NCBI RefSeq assembly: GCF_028737195.1
Contig: NZ_JAQZAJ010000001.1
Span: 372,001 to 436,000 of the forward strand
Source of the DNA: Pseudovibrio exalbescens
GTDB lineage: Bacteria; Pseudomonadota; Alphaproteobacteria; Rhizobiales; Stappiaceae
Direction of reading: 5' to 3'
Length of the DNA: 64,000 bases
Below the pieces are notes generated by a model, which was not told the origin of the DNA, made no database searches, and was given only the letters and a program-made list of their open reading frames with translations. Below, piece by piece: positions 48,152 through 60,480 of this stretch. The translations under genes were made by a program, and so were the position numbers. Every line of letters starts with the position of its first letter. Within the stretch, counting starts at the first letter, position 1.

Positions 48152-48490
48152 ATGGACCATCTGTTTGTGTATGGCAGCCTGGCTCCCGGAGCCTCGCATG
48201 AGTATTTGCTTACGCAAGTTTCAGGTGTTTGGACACGAGCGTCGGTTCGGGCACACTATCAGGATCGCGGTTTCTCCGAAGGCAAGGGCTATCCGGCGCT
48301 GGTGCCTGATGAGCAGGCGGACTGGTTGCGCGGGTATGTTTACTCCTCACAGTCTCTTCATGAAATCTGGGATGATATTGATGAGTGGGAGGGCGAAGAA
48401 TACGTTCGCGTGCCCATAGAGGTGCAGTGTGAAGATGGTTCACTGCTTCATGCACAGGCCTACGTTCTCAGGACGCTCGAGCAGTCCTAG
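48152..48490 (+). CDS. Gamma-glutamylcyclotransferase-like protein (AIG2-like)
   Basis: A 112-residue protein. The N-terminal LFVYGSLAPGASHEYLL is the nucleotide/glutamyl-binding YGSL motif of the cyclotransferase fold and IDEWEGEEYVRVPIEV carries the conserved acidic region. Members act on gamma-glutamyl peptides or modified amines. The exact substrate cannot be set. The 3' end overlaps the convergent DUF454 gene by 23 bases. Confidence 0.85.
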   Translation: MDHLFVYGSLAPGASHEYLLTQVSGVWTRASVRAHYQDRGFSEGKGYPALVPDEQADWLRGYVYSSQSLHEIWDDIDEWEGEEYVRVPIEVQCEDGSLLHAQAYVLRTLEQS

Positions 48491-48851
48491 AGCCAGATGG
48501 ACGGGTCACAACGTAAGACGCGCAAGCTACAAGCACCGCAAGCACAATAATGGCAAGCAGCATTGACGGCGCTGTTGTGATCACAAAGACAGCATAGCCG
48601 ACCGTCATGCCGAAGACTGCCATGAGTTTCCCTTTGACAGAGATGGCACCATGATCTTGCCAGTCACGCACACTTTTTCCGAATTTGGGGTGGTTCAGCA
48701 GCCATTTTTCCAACCGTGGGTTGGAGCGAGCAAAGCAGCCGGTTGCAAGAATGAAAAAAATGGTTGAGGGCAGAAGCGGCAAAACAATGCCGATCAGTCC
48801 GATGCCGACCAGGAGAATTCCTGCAATCATGTAAAACGTTCGCGGCACCAC
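48468..48851 (-). CDS. YbaN-family (DUF454) inner-membrane protein
   Basis: A 127-residue protein starting at GTG 48851 behind AAGGAG. The core IAGILLVGIGLIGIVLPLLP, then FFILATGCFARSNPRLEKWL and HPKFGKSVRDWQDHGAISVK, is the DUF454 signature with three to four membrane helices. Function of the family is unknown. Confidence 0.87.
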   Translation of the reverse strand: MVPRTFYMIAGILLVGIGLIGIVLPLLPSTIFFILATGCFARSNPRLEKWLLNHPKFGKSVRDWQDHGAISVKGKLMAVFGMTVGYAVFVITTAPSMLLAIIVLAVLVACASYVVTRPSGSRTARAS

Positions 48852-48994
48852 CTATCTCCTTGTGGCCATAAAAAAGTGCTGCCTCACCAACAATTTGTAG
48901 AGCTCTTGCAATAAAACACTCTCACTTTCACCATATAAAGCAATAGGATGGTGGTTGCCAATCACGCTTGCTTGTCAGGTCCTAAGGAAAGAAA

Positions 48995-49768
48995 GTGAAC
49001 ATGAAGCCTTCAGATTTCAATCAGAACCGGGAGGGAGATGCAACCGGTATCGGGGTCAAATCAGGTGGTTTCACAAAACTGCGCAACTACTTTTTGACCG
49101 GCCTTGTCGTGACCGGGCCCATCGGCATCACGTTGTATCTGAGCTGGTCTCTCATACAACTCGTGGATGGTTGGGTGAAGCCGTTTATTCCTGAGGTCTA
49201 TAATCCGGATACCTACCTGTCCATGGAAGTGCCGGGTGTTGGACTGATAGCCGCTCTCCTTGCTGTGACTGTTATCGGCTTTCTAACTGCGAATATCGCA
49301 GGGCGCAGCCTGGTTAGTCTTGGTGAAAACATCGTTGGGCGCATGCCATTGGTGCGCAACATTTATTCCGCATTAAAGCAGATCTTCGAGACGGTGTTTC
49401 AGGAAAATGGTCAAAGCTTCAAGAAGGCAGCTTTGATCGAGTATCCGCGTAAAGGGCTATGGGCAATCGTGTTTGTGGCGACGGACACCAAGGGGGAAGT
49501 GGCTGCCCGACTTGAGGATGAAGCCGAGACTGTTTCGGTGTTCCTTCCGACGACACCAAATCCGACTTCCGGTTTTCTGCTATTTGTACCGCGTTCTGAA
49601 GTTATTGAACTTTCCATGAGCGTGGAGGACGCTGCGAAGCTTGTGATTTCGGCTGGGCTGGTGAACCCGGAATACCCGAAAATTCTCAAAGAGAACGGTG
49701 AGGAAGTTGCTCAAAAGGCAGCGAAAGGTGGACGCGAACAGGCGCAGCCAACGGAAGCGGCCGAGTAG
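48995..49768 (+). CDS. DUF502 membrane protein
   Basis: A 257-residue protein with two N-terminal membrane helices (YFLTGLVVTGPIGITLYLSW and GLIAALLAVTVIGFLTANIA), then the DUF502 signature VRNIYSALKQIFETVF, a cytoplasmic domain with SVFLPTTPNPTSGFLLFVPR, and a charged tail. GTG 48995 is close to AAGGAAAGAAA; ATG 49001 is an alternative. Function unknown. Its stop abuts the convergent recG. Confidence 0.88.
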   Translation: MNMKPSDFNQNREGDATGIGVKSGGFTKLRNYFLTGLVVTGPIGITLYLSWSLIQLVDGWVKPFIPEVYNPDTYLSMEVPGVGLIAALLAVTVIGFLTANIAGRSLVSLGENIVGRMPLVRNIYSALKQIFETVFQENGQSFKKAALIEYPRKGLWAIVFVATDTKGEVAARLEDEAETVSVFLPTTPNPTSGFLLFVPRSEVIELSMSVEDAAKLVISAGLVNPEYPKILKENGEEVAQKAAKGGREQAQPTEAAE

Positions 49769-51871
49769 CTACCCAGCACGAAGCAGCTTGACTGCTTCGT
49801 CTCTCGAGAAGAGATAGAGCAGGTGACGCAGGGCATCGCCTCTGGGGGATTGGAGTGCAGGGTCCTTCGCAAGAATCAGTTTCGCGTCGTCCCGCGCCAC
49901 TTCCATAAGGTCACCATGGGCTTCCACATTTGCGATCCTGAAACCTGGCATGCCGGATTGCCGCGTGCCGAGTAGCTCACCTTCTCCGCGCAGACGCAGG
50001 TCTTCTTCGGCAATTAGGAAGCCATCGTTGGTTTCGCGCAGGATGTTAAGCCGCGCTGCTGAGGTTTCTCCAAGGGGCGCCTTGTACAGGAGGAGGCAGG
50101 TGGAAGCTGCAGACCCGCGACCAACACGGCCGCGTAACTGGTGAAGCTGGGCCAGGCCAAAGCGCTCCGCATGCTCGATGACGATGATGGTGGCGTCGGG
50201 AACGTCCACGCCGACCTCAATGACAGTCGTTGCAACGAGAAGCCGGGTGCGACCTTCCTTGAAATCATCCATGGCCTGTTGTTTGTCATCGGCGCTTTGT
50301 CGACCGTGAACGAGTGAGACGACAGGGCCCAGCGCGCGCTGCAGGTCTTCAAACCGCTCCTGCGCTGCTGCAAGATCAATCTTCTCCGATTCTTCGACCA
50401 ACGGGCACACCCAGTAAGCCTTTTCACCGCGATGAATGGCAGCGCGCAGCCGATCCACCACCTCACTGATCCGGTCAAGTGAAACACTGACCGTCTTGAT
50501 GGGCTGGCGGCCTTTGGGCTTGTCGGTGAGACGAGACACTTCCATGTCGCCGAAATACGAAAGAACCAGCGTACGGGGAATTGGTGTGGCGGTCATCACC
50601 AGCACTTCGACATGGTCTCCCTTGGAAGACAGAGAGAGGCGCTGATGCACCCCGAAGCGGTGTTGTTCGTCTACTACTGCGATGCCAAGGTTCTTGAAGT
50701 TTACAGAACTCTGAAAAAGCGCATGGGTCCCGACAATAAGATCGATTTCACCGGCTTCCAGTGCTGCGTTGATCTCGCGTTTGGTCTTTGCTGTGTCTTT
50801 GCCGCTCATGACAGCAACACGTATGCCTGCAGCCTTGCAAAGCGGCTCCATGGAGGCGAAATGCTGACGGGCGAGAATATCCGTTGGTGCCATCATGGCC
50901 GCCTGTGCACCGCTTTCGATGACCTGTGCCATGGCCATCAGGCCGACAACGGTTTTGCCCGAGCCTACATCCCCTTGCAAAAGTCGAAGCATTCTTGCTG
51001 GAGCTTCCAGGTCCTCCGAGATCTCCTTGAGCGCTTCAACCTGACCATCAGTGAGTTGAAAAGGCAGTGCTGACAATATTTTTGAGCGCAGGGAGCCGTT
51101 GCCATGGCGCTCTGTACCGCCTTGTTGACGCATGGAATTGCGAACAAGGGCCAGAGCGAGTTGGTTGGCCAGATACTCGTCGTAGGCGAGGCGGCGGACT
51201 GCTTTGCTTTCCGCAACAAGGTCAGAGGCTTCCTCCGGATGGTGGACGGAAAGAAGCGCTTCTTGAAAAGATGGGAAACCCTGCTTGTCCATGAAGCTGG
51301 CGTCTTGCCACTCTGGCAGACTGGGGATCACCTTGACTGCCATCTGCATGGCTTTTGTGATCATGCGCCCGGAAAGGCCGGCTGTGAGCGGGTAAACGGG
51401 CTCGATAACAGGAAGGCTGGCGGCGTCTTCCTCTGTGACGATATAGTCCGGATGAACCATCTGGGCGCGGTCGTTGAACCACTCAACTTTTCCGGAGACG
51501 AGGCGCTGTTCCCCTATTGGTAGCACGCTTTCCAAATAGTCCCGGCGGGCGTGGAAGAACACCAGTTCAATAGAACCGGTTTCATCATGAGCGAAAATCT
51601 TGTAGGGCGCACGACTGTTCCTTGGCGGGGCTCGGTGCTGATCCACATGAAGGGTGAGGGTGACAATCATGCCTTCCGGGCTTCCTGCGATGCCTGGGCG
51701 CAGGCCGCGATCGATCATCGAGGTTGGAAGGTGGAACAAAAGATCGGCAATGCGCGCTTCACGCTCGGAATGGCCCACAAGCAAAGATGTCAGTGTCTTT
51801 GCCGTTTTGGGACCAATGCCCGGCAACTTGGTTACAGGAGCGAAGAGAGGATCAAGACGAGTTGGGCGCAT
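49769..51871 (-). CDS. recG: ATP-dependent DNA helicase RecG
   Basis: A 700-residue helicase that regresses stalled replication forks and branch-migrates Holliday junctions. It opens with LDPLFAPVTKLPGIGPKTAK, and the wedge OB fold is followed by Walker A GDVGSGKTVVGL, Walker [22 protein letters not shown] and LRGRVGRG. It is complete and divergent from sdhE-mfd. Its stop touches the convergent DUF502 gene with no gap. The recG, sdhE, mfd order is common in Hyphomicrobiales. Confidence 0.97.
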   Translation of the reverse strand: MRPTRLDPLFAPVTKLPGIGPKTAKTLTSLLVGHSEREARIADLLFHLPTSMIDRGLRPGIAGSPEGMIVTLTLHVDQHRAPPRNSRAPYKIFAHDETGSIELVFFHARRDYLESVLPIGEQRLVSGKVEWFNDRAQMVHPDYIVTEEDAASLPVIEPVYPLTAGLSGRMITKAMQMAVKVIPSLPEWQDASFMDKQGFPSFQEALLSVHHPEEASDLVAESKAVRRLAYDEYLANQLALALVRNSMRQQGGTERHGNGSLRSKILSALPFQLTDGQVEALKEISEDLEAPARMLRLLQGDVGSGKTVVGLMAMAQVIESGAQAAMMAPTDILARQHFASMEPLCKAAGIRVAVMSGKDTAKTKREINAALEAGEIDLIVGTHALFQSSVNFKNLGIAVVDEQHRFGVHQRLSLSSKGDHVEVLVMTATPIPRTLVLSYFGDMEVSRLTDKPKGRQPIKTVSVSLDRISEVVDRLRAAIHRGEKAYWVCPLVEESEKIDLAAAQERFEDLQRALGPVVSLVHGRQSADDKQQAMDDFKEGRTRLLVATTVIEVGVDVPDATIIVIEHAERFGLAQLHQLRGRVGRGSAASTCLLLYKAPLGETSAARLNILRETNDGFLIAEEDLRLRGEGELLGTRQSGMPGFRIANVEAHGDLMEVARDDAKLILAKDPALQSPRGDALRHLLYLFSRDEAVKLLRAG

Positions 51872-52042
51872 TCAAAAAATCGGACTATAACGTGAACAGA
51901 GGCTTGATTGGTCGCATGTCTTCGCTATTTGTGCAACCGCAGATGAGAAAACACTGACAGATGTGTTTCCGCTCGTTATACACGGCTCTCTGATCCTTTG
52001 CGGCGGATTAATCCGCCGGCAGTCAAAAGTTGAGGCTCTCTC

Positions 52043-52336
52043 ATGATCAACGACAATCAGCCCCCAAGTGATGCGCAGACCGCCAACCTTGATCCTCGCC
52101 GCAAGCGGATTTTGTTCCGTTGCTGGCATCGAGGGATGAAAGAGATGGACCTGTTGCTCGGCGGTTATGTACAGACCCATGTGGCGATCATGGCAGATGA
52201 AGAACTCGATGAGCTTGAAGAGTTGCTGCAGCTTAATGATCAGGATTTGTTCTCGTGGTTCATTGGGTCAAAACCCGTTCCCGAGGACCGGAACACGGAG
52301 CTGTTCCGCCGCATTCTCGCGTTTCACAACAAGTAA
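52043..52336 (+). CDS. sdhE: SdhE, FAD assembly factor of succinate dehydrogenase
   Basis: A 97-residue protein that helps attach FAD to the SdhA subunit. It has the RCWHRGMKEMDLLLGGY motif with the key RGxxE/MDLLLG segment and LLQLNDQDLFSWFIG typical of the family. The first 20 residues are an extra polar extension usual in alphaproteobacteria. Divergent from recG and 40 bases upstream of mfd, likely in one operon. Confidence 0.93.
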   Translation: MINDNQPPSDAQTANLDPRRKRILFRCWHRGMKEMDLLLGGYVQTHVAIMADEELDELEELLQLNDQDLFSWFIGSKPVPEDRNTELFRRILAFHNK

Positions 52337-52376
52337 GAGCGATCAGTCGCCCATTTCATTTTGAGCCAAGGAAGTC

Positions 52377-55300
52377 TTGACGGTGTTTGAAAGCCTGCTC
52401 TCCGATCACGCCAATATCTTGCTGTCGTCTGTGCCAGATGGAGCGGAAGCCTATGTGCTCGCAAAGATGCTGGAAGAGACCAAGGAGGAGGGGCTCGTCC
52501 TCACCTATGTTGCGCGGGATGCGACCCGCATGTCTCAGGTGGCCGAAGCGCTGGCATTCTTTGCCCCTCATGTGAAAACACTGGAGCTTCCGGCATGGGA
52601 CTGTTTGCCCTATGACCGCGTTTCGCCAAACAGTTCCATCGTAGCCCGACGGCTGACGACGCTCGGACTGCTGGCGCGCGGTGTGGAGGCCAAGGGTCAG
52701 ACCGTGCTGCTGACCACCGTCAATGCTGCGTTGCAACGCCTTCCTGCCCGCGAGTGGGCTGCTGCTCAGGCTCTGACCCTTGTGCCGGGCAACCGGGTGC
52801 AGCTTGATTCCATAATCCAGTGGCTTGAGATCAACGGCTTCTCCCGCACGCCCACTGTGCGCGAGACGGGTGAGTATGCGGTGCGCGGTGGCATTGTGGA
52901 TCTGTTCTCCCCAGGAGCTGAAGAGCCGGTACGTCTGGACTTCTTTGGTGACACGTTGGAATCTATCCGTTCCTTTGACACGGAGACCCAACGAACTCTC
53001 GCTCAGAAAAAGAGCCTAAACCTTGTGCCCATGAGCGAAGTGGTTCTGGAACCTGAGACCATTTCCCGTTTCCGCCGCAACTATGTCTCCACATTTGGCG
53101 CGGCAGACAGGGATGACGTGCTTTATCACACCATCAGTGAGGGGCGCCGCTATCCGGGAATGGAACACTGGCTTCCGCTGTTCCATGAACGTCTGGAAAG
53201 CCTGTTTGATTATGTGGGAGATGTGCCCATCGTTCTCGACAGTTCTGATGAGGACGTAGTCAAAGAGCGTTTGGAGCAGGTTAGCGAGCATCATGCCGCC
53301 CGCGATGAAGCGCTGGGCGGATCTGCCATTTCCAGCGGCGTACCTTATAAGCCTGTTGAGCCCAAACTGCTTTACTTTGGTCAGGATGAGTGGACCACCA
53401 CGCTTAGTGATCGCGGCGTGGGGCGTTTGTCGCCCTTTGCAGCGCCTCCGGGTTCAGCGCTTTCAATTGATTTGCAGGGACGGCAGGGCCGAAGCTTTGC
53501 GGCGGAACGTGCGGCCGGAGATGTCAACATCTTCGAAGCGCTTGCCAAGCACGCTTCGGCTTTGCGCGGTGAGGGCAAAACGGTTGTTATTTCTTGCTGG
53601 AGTGAGGGCTCCCGCGAGCGTCTTGTACAGGTATTGGCGGATCACGGGCTTGATCGCACCGGGTATGCAGGCTCCATTGAAGAGTTGGAGAAGCTGCCAA
53701 AAGGCATGAGTGGCCTCATTGTGCTTGGGATCGAGCAAGGCTTCGAAATCGGCCCCTACGCCTTTATCGGTGAACAGGACATTCTCGGGGATCGGCTTGT
53801 TCGTCAGGGGCGCCGCCGCAAGAAAGCTTCCAACGCGCTGACGGAAGCGACCAGTCTTCATGAGGGGGATCTGGTCGTTCATGTGGAGCACGGTATTGGT
53901 CGCTTCATCGGCCTGAAGACCATTGAGGCTGTTGGGGCTCCGCACGACTGCCTTGAGCTTCAGTACGCTGGCGGCGACAAGCTTTATCTGCCCGTTGAGA
54001 ACATCGAGCTTCTTACGCGATATGGTTCCGAGGATCAGGAAGCGCAGCTCGATAAGCTGGGTGGGGGAGCATGGCAAGCGCGCAAGGCGCGCATGAAGAA
54101 GCGCATTCTCGAGATCGCCGATGGATTGATCAAGACCGCAGCAGAGCGCGCGCTGAGGTCAGCGCCAGCACTCAACGTGCCGGATGGGGCCTATGACGAG
54201 TTCGTTGCCCGATTTGCCTATGACGAGACCGATGATCAGTTGAACGCAATTGATGCGGTGTTTGAGGATCTGGCATCGGGCCGCCCCATGGATCGATTGA
54301 TTTGTGGCGATGTGGGCTTTGGTAAAACTGAGGTCGCGCTGCGTGCGGCGTTCCTTGCCGCCATGTCCGGTCGTCAGGTCGCAATTGTGGTTCCTACAAC
54401 TTTGTTGGCACGCCAGCACTACAAGACGTTCTCTGAGCGTTTTCAGGGGCTACCACTCAATGTGCGTCAGGCATCACGGTTGGTTTCTTCAAAGGAGCTG
54501 AGCGAGACCAAAAAGGGCTTGAAGGACGGTTCTGTCGATATTGTTGTGGGGACACATGCTCTGCTGGGAAAGAGCGTGAGTTTCCGTGATCTGGGTCTGT
54601 TGATCATCGATGAAGAACAGCATTTTGGCGTAAAACACAAAGAGCGCCTTAAAGAGTTCAAATCGGATGTTCACGTCCTGACCCTCTCGGCCACTCCGAT
54701 CCCGCGCACGCTTCAGCTGGCTCTGACCGGGGTGCGTGAGCTGTCCTTGATCGCAACGCCGCCGGTGGATCGTCTTGCGGTGCGCACCTTCATTTCGCCT
54801 TTTGATCCGATGGTGATCCGTGAATCTCTGCTGAGGGAGCACTATCGCGGCGGTCAGAGCTTCTATGTGTGTCCACGTCTTGCTGACCTCGCGGAGATAC
54901 AGCAATTTCTGGAGCAGAATGTTCCTGAGGTGAAAGTTGCGGTGGCTCATGGTCAAATGGGCGCTGGGCCACTGGAAGACATCATGAACGCCTTTTATGA
55001 AGGTAAGTTCGATGTGCTGCTTTCAACGACAATTGTTGAATCCGGATTGGATATTCCGAACGCCAACACGCTGATCGTTCATCGGGCGGATATGTTCGGC
55101 CTTGGCCAGCTCTATCAGATCCGAGGGCGCGTAGGGCGGTCAAAGACACGTGCCTATGCGTTGTTTACCGTTCCAGCCAACAAGAAGCTCACAGTGACCG
55201 CGGAGCGTCGATTGCGCGTGCTGCAATCCCTTGAGAACCTGGGCGCAGGTTTCCAGCTGGCCAGTCATGATCTGGATATCCGCGGGGCGGGTAACCTGCT

Positions 55301-55868
55301 TGGCGAAGAGCAATCTGGCCACATCAAGGAGGTGGGGTTTGAGCTTTACCAGCAGATGCTGGAGGAGGCGGTTGCCCAGCTAAAATCTGGCGGTGAAGAG
55401 TTTGGTGAGGAGAAGTGGTCGCCGCAGATTACTGTCGGCACGCCTGTTCTCATCCCAGATACCTATGTGCCCGATCTGCAAGTGCGGCTTGATCTCTACC
55501 GCCGTCTTGCTGATGTGACGGAAGCAGATGAGATCGAAGGTTTTGCTGCGGAGATGATTGATCGCTTCGGCTCTATGCCGGTCGAGGTCAATCACCTCCT
55601 CAAGATTGTTTACATCAAGGGACTATGCCGCAAGGCGAACGTGGAAAAGATCGACGCGGGACCAAAGGGCGTTGTGATCTCCTTCCGCAATTCGGAGTTC
55701 CCAAACCCAGCCGGGCTTGTTTCCTATATTGCCGAGCAGGGCTTCTTGGCAAAAATCAAGCCGGACCAGAAGGTTGTGTTGACCAGAGACTGGCCGGGGC
55801 CGGAGGACAGGCTGAAGGGAACTGCGACCATATTAAACAAGCTGGTCAAGCTGTCAAAAGCTGCATGA
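52377..55868 (+). CDS. mfd: Transcription-repair coupling factor
   Basis: A 1163-residue Mfd that frees RNA polymerase stalled at lesions and recruits UvrA. Order: UvrB-like N-terminal domains ([20 protein letters not shown]), RNA-polymerase interaction domain ([20 protein letters not shown]), helicase with [49 protein letters not shown] and [14 protein letters not shown], and a C-terminal TRCF domain. The start is TTG 52377 with AAGGAAG upstream; GTG 52383 is an alternative. Confidence 0.97.
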   Translation: MTVFESLLSDHANILLSSVPDGAEAYVLAKMLEETKEEGLVLTYVARDATRMSQVAEALAFFAPHVKTLELPAWDCLPYDRVSPNSSIVARRLTTLGLLARGVEAKGQTVLLTTVNAALQRLPAREWAAAQALTLVPGNRVQLDSIIQWLEINGFSRTPTVRETGEYAVRGGIVDLFSPGAEEPVRLDFFGDTLESIRSFDTETQRTLAQKKSLNLVPMSEVVLEPETISRFRRNYVSTFGAADRDDVLYHTISEGRRYPGMEHWLPLFHERLESLFDYVGDVPIVLDSSDEDVVKERLEQVSEHHAARDEALGGSAISSGVPYKPVEPKLLYFGQDEWTTTLSDRGVGRLSPFAAPPGSALSIDLQGRQGRSFAAERAAGDVNIFEALAKHASALRGEGKTVVISCWSEGSRERLVQVLADHGLDRTGYAGSIEELEKLPKGMSGLIVLGIEQGFEIGPYAFIGEQDILGDRLVRQGRRRKKASNALTEATSLHEGDLVVHVEHGIGRFIGLKTIEAVGAPHDCLELQYAGGDKLYLPVENIELLTRYGSEDQEAQLDKLGGGAWQARKARMKKRILEIADGLIKTAAERALRSAPALNVPDGAYDEFVARFAYDETDDQLNAIDAVFEDLASGRPMDRLICGDVGFGKTEVALRAAFLAAMSGRQVAIVVPTTLLARQHYKTFSERFQGLPLNVRQASRLVSSKELSETKKGLKDGSVDIVVGTHALLGKSVSFRDLGLLIIDEEQHFGVKHKERLKEFKSDVHVLTLSATPIPRTLQLALTGVRELSLIATPPVDRLAVRTFISPFDPMVIRESLLREHYRGGQSFYVCPRLADLAEIQQFLEQNVPEVKVAVAHGQMGAGPLEDIMNAFYEGKFDVLLSTTIVESGLDIPNANTLIVHRADMFGLGQLYQIRGRVGRSKTRAYALFTVPANKKLTVTAERRLRVLQSLENLGAGFQLASHDLDIRGAGNLLGEEQSGHIKEVGFELYQQMLEEAVAQLKSGGEEFGEEKWSPQITVGTPVLIPDTYVPDLQVRLDLYRRLADVTEADEIEGFAAEMIDRFGSMPVEVNHLLKIVYIKGLCRKANVEKIDAGPKGVVISFRNSEFPNPAGLVSYIAEQGFLAKIKPDQKVVLTRDWPGPEDRLKGTATILNKLVKLSKAA

Positions 55869-55876
55869 GGAATATT

Positions 55877-55909
55877 CAGGCTCGCTTCTCACAAGCGGGC
55901 CTGATTTTT
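55877..55909 (+). terminator. Terminator after mfd
   Basis: An 11-bp stem CAGGCTCGCTT/AAGCGGGCCTG with one G-U pair is followed by ATTTTT. Confidence 0.75.
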
Positions 55910-56009
55910 ATAGCTTCACTCGAAAATCAGGGGATGCGGAAACTCTTGGTTAAGGCTATTTCGGCATAGTCTCAACCAGTGACCAATTTGTATTTTGTAG
56001 GTCGTTCCC

Positions 56010-56327
56010 TTGCTAGCAACTACTCGTCAACGCAGAGAATCCTCTCTCAAAAAGATGCTTGGCCCCGCTGTCGCTGTGGCCTTGCTCAGCTACTTCGGCT
56101 ATCATGCATTCAACGGTGAGCTTGGTCTCGTCGGTAAAGCAGCCATTGAGAATCAGGTTGCTGAACTGGAAACCGAACTCGCGGCTCTAAAAGAAGAGCG
56201 TCTGGTCCTGCAACGTAGGGTCTTCCTGCTTATGCCGGACAGTCTGGATCCGGATATGGTCGATGAGCGCGCACGCGCCAGCTTGAACCTGGTGCATCCA
56301 AATGAAGTCGCAATCTTACGTCGATAG
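56010..56327 (+). CDS. ftsB: Cell division protein FtsB/DivIC
   Basis: A 105-residue bitopic protein: one membrane helix at about residues 16-34 (MLGPAVAVALLSYFGYHAF), then a periplasmic coiled coil (ENQVAELETELAALKEERL) and a conserved tail DPDMVDERARASLNLVHPNE. It forms the FtsQBL divisome subcomplex. A TTG start at 56010 gives the usual length. As in many alphaproteobacteria, it sits directly upstream of the pyruvate dehydrogenase genes. Confidence 0.87.
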   Translation: MLATTRQRRESSLKKMLGPAVAVALLSYFGYHAFNGELGLVGKAAIENQVAELETELAALKEERLVLQRRVFLLMPDSLDPDMVDERARASLNLVHPNEVAILRR

Positions 56328-56519
56328 CCTCGTTTGGAGGTATATTAACTCATATCTGGTTATGTGTAGGTAGATAACCTGATGTTGGTTAATTGCAAAT
56401 AATCCATATATGTCAATCCTGTAGCCGGTGAATTGTTCTAAATCGTCAGGCTTGGCGTGAGTGGTTCTCCGGAGTACTGTCCTTCCCATAATTAGCACAC
56501 GTCACGAAAGACGAGGGTC

Positions 56520-57569
56520 ATGGCTGGAACAGAAACCAAGTCTACCGGAGGTCGCTCAAGAGGCGCCTCTAAAGCCCGCGGGGCGATGAAAAATACGCCC
56601 GCTATCGCTGAGTTCTCCAAGGAAGAAGAGCTGAAGGCATACCGCGAGATGCTGCTTATCCGCCGCTTCGAAGAGAAGGCGGGTCAGCTGTACGGCATGG
56701 GTGTCATCGGTGGCTTCTGCCACCTCTACATCGGTCAGGAAGCCGTTGTAGTTGGCATGGAGATGTCCAAGGTACAGGGCGATCAGATGATCACCAGTTA
56801 CCGCGATCACGGTCACATGCTCGCTTGCGGTATGGACCCAAATGGTGTGATGGCGGAACTCGCCGGCCGCCAGGGTGGTCTGTCCAAGGGTAAGGGCGGC
56901 TCCATGCACATGTTCTCCAAGGAAAAGGAATTCTACGGCGGCCACGGTATCGTTGGCGCTCAGGTTCCTCTTGGGACAGGTTTGGCGTTCACCAACAAGT
57001 ACAAGGAAAATGGCAATGTTGCCTTGACCTTCTTTGGTGATGGCGCAGTGAACCAGGGGCAGGTCTATGAAGCTTTCAATATGGCGAAGCTCTGGAACCT
57101 GCCTGTGATCTATGTGATCGAAAACAACAAGTACGGCATGGGCACCAGTGTTGAGCGTGCCTCATCAACCACCGATCTGTCCCAGCGTGGCCAGTCCTTT
57201 GGTATTCCGGGTGTTCAGGTGGACGGCATGGATGTTCGTGCAGTGAAAGCTGCGACCGACTATGCCATGGAATGGTGCCGTGAAGGCAACGGTCCTTACA
57301 TCCTCGAGATGATCACTTACCGCTACCGTGGTCACTCCATGTCTGACCCGGCCAAGTACCGCTCCAAGGACGAAGTTCAGAAGATGAAGTCCGAGCACGA
57401 CCCAATCGAGCAGGTTCGTGCACGCCTTCTTGAAAAGAAGTGGGCGAGTGAAGACGAGCTCAAGGCGATCGACAAGGAAGTTCGCGGAATTGCGTCAGCA
57501 GCGGCTGACTTTGCGCAGAGCGACTCTGAGCCGGATGCATCTGAGCTTTACACGGACATTATCCTCTAA
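56520..57569 (+). CDS. pdhA: Pyruvate dehydrogenase E1 component, alpha subunit
   Basis: A 349-residue TPP-dependent subunit. It has the RYRGHSMSDPAKYR phosphorylation-loop region, GSMHMFSKEKEFYGGHGIVG, and the TPP motif GDGAVNQGQVYEAFNMAKLW ending NN. With PdhB it decarboxylates pyruvate and reductively acetylates the lipoyl arm. The first 30 residues are a Lys/Arg/Thr-rich extension. First gene of the complex operon, after a 190-base AT-rich interval that should hold the promoter. Confidence 0.97.
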   Translation: MAGTETKSTGGRSRGASKARGAMKNTPAIAEFSKEEELKAYREMLLIRRFEEKAGQLYGMGVIGGFCHLYIGQEAVVVGMEMSKVQGDQMITSYRDHGHMLACGMDPNGVMAELAGRQGGLSKGKGGSMHMFSKEKEFYGGHGIVGAQVPLGTGLAFTNKYKENGNVALTFFGDGAVNQGQVYEAFNMAKLWNLPVIYVIENNKYGMGTSVERASSTTDLSQRGQSFGIPGVQVDGMDVRAVKAATDYAMEWCREGNGPYILEMITYRYRGHSMSDPAKYRSKDEVQKMKSEHDPIEQVRARLLEKKWASEDELKAIDKEVRGIASAAADFAQSDSEPDASELYTDIIL

Positions 57570-57587
57570 GGGTGGGAATACAAAGTT

Positions 57588-59009
<1,422 letters not shown>

Positions 59010-59025
59010 GGCGAGGGGCAACTCG

Positions 59026-60369
59026 ATGTCTATCAAAATTCTGATGCCTGCGCTCTCTCCAACCATGGAAGAGGGTAACCTTGCCAAGTGGCTGGTTAAG
59101 GAAGGCGATTCAGTTTCTGCTGGCGATGTGATCGCGGAAATCGAAACTGACAAGGCAACAATGGAAGTCGAGAGCATCGACGAAGGTGTTGTTGGTAAAA
59201 TCTTGGTACCGGAAGGTGCTGAAGGTGTGAAGGTAAACGAGCTGATCGCTGTTCTTCTCGAAGAAGGCGAAGATGCTTCTGCAGTAGATGCGGCAACCGA
59301 CGCACCTGCTGCTGCACCGGCCGCTCCAGAAGCTCCGGCTGCCGAAGCGGCTACACCTGCTGCGCCGGCTGCACCAGCACCAACTCCAGCTGCTGCACCT
59401 GCTAAGCCTGAAGGGGAGCGCGTGTTCTCTTCTCCTTTGGCACGTCGTCTTGCAAAGCAGAACGGTCTGGATATCTCCAAGATCGCTGGTTCTGGTCCGC
59501 GCGGCCGCGTTGTGAAACGCGACATTGAAGCTGCGCTGGCATCTGGCACTGGTAAGGCAGAGGCGCCAGCCGCTGCCGATGCTGCGCCTAAGGCCGCCGA
59601 AGCACCAAAGGCTGCGGCACCTGCTGGTCAGTCTGATGAGCAGATCCTCAAGATGTTCGAGGAAGGTTCCTACGAGGTTGTCCCACACGACAACATGCGC
59701 AAGGTTATCGCCAAGCGCCTGACGGAATCCAAGCAAACCGTTCCGCATTTCTACCTGACTGTAGAAACTGAACTGGATGCGCTTCTGGCCCTTCGCGCTC
59801 AGCTGAACGCTTCTGCTCCGAAGGACAAAGACGGCAACCCGGCCTACAAGATCTCCGTAAATGATATGGTGATCAAGGCGCACGCGTTGGCGCTGCGCGC
59901 TGTACCGGGCGCAAATGCTTCCTGGACTGAAGGTGGCATGCTGTTGCACAAGAACGCTGACGTCGGCGTTGCGGTTTCCATCGATGGCGGTCTGATCACA
60001 CCGATCATTCGCCGTGCTGATGAGAAGACACTGTCCACCATCTCCATCGAGATGAAGGACCTTGCAAAGCGTGCGCGTGATCGCAAGTTGGCACCAAACG
60101 AATTCCAAGGCGGTACGACTTCCGTATCGAACTTGGGCATGTTTGGTGTGAATGACTTCTCTGCAGTCATCAACCCACCTCATGCAACCATCCTTGCGGT
60201 TGGTGCGGGCATCAAGAAGCCTGTGGTGAAGGGTGATGAGATTGTTCCTGCAACAGTCATGTCCGTCACGTTGTCTACCGACCACCGCGCGGTTGATGGT
60301 GCACTGGGCGCTGAGCTGCTTCAGGCCTTCAAGGGCTTCATCGAAAATCCGATGAGCATGCTGGTCTAA
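59026..60369 (+). CDS. pdhC: Dihydrolipoamide acetyltransferase (E2)
   Basis: A 447-residue E2 core: a lipoyl domain (residues 1-80, lysine in [15 protein letters not shown]), an Ala/Pro linker, a peripheral subunit-binding domain ([20 protein letters not shown]) and the acetyltransferase catalytic domain with the [15 protein letters not shown] active-site histidine near the end. It moves the acetyl group to CoA. Its first 80 codons are strikingly similar to those of pdhB at the DNA level. Confidence 0.97.
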   Translation: MSIKILMPALSPTMEEGNLAKWLVKEGDSVSAGDVIAEIETDKATMEVESIDEGVVGKILVPEGAEGVKVNELIAVLLEEGEDASAVDAATDAPAAAPAAPEAPAAEAATPAAPAAPAPTPAAAPAKPEGERVFSSPLARRLAKQNGLDISKIAGSGPRGRVVKRDIEAALASGTGKAEAPAAADAAPKAAEAPKAAAPAGQSDEQILKMFEEGSYEVVPHDNMRKVIAKRLTESKQTVPHFYLTVETELDALLALRAQLNASAPKDKDGNPAYKISVNDMVIKAHALALRAVPGANASWTEGGMLLHKNADVGVAVSIDGGLITPIIRRADEKTLSTISIEMKDLAKRARDRKLAPNEFQGGTTSVSNLGMFGVNDFSAVINPPHATILAVGAGIKKPVVKGDEIVPATVMSVTLSTDHRAVDGALGAELLQAFKGFIENPMSMLV

Positions 60370-60378
60370 CGACTTCAT

Positions 60379-60409
60379 GTAAGGCGGTTGGCTCAGGCCG
60401 CCGCCTTAC
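60379..60409 (+). terminator. Hairpin between pdhC and the glycosyltransferase gene
   Basis: A perfect 9-bp stem GTAAGGCGG/CCGCCTTAC with a 13-nt loop lies nine bases after pdhC. It has no T run, so it may be a partial terminator or an mRNA stabiliser. Confidence 0.5.
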
Positions 60410-60480
60410 CTGTTCTGGTGCGACGGTTATACGGAAGGCTGCTCCCAAGGGGCGCTGGAAGTTGCAGGTGAGGGTGCCGA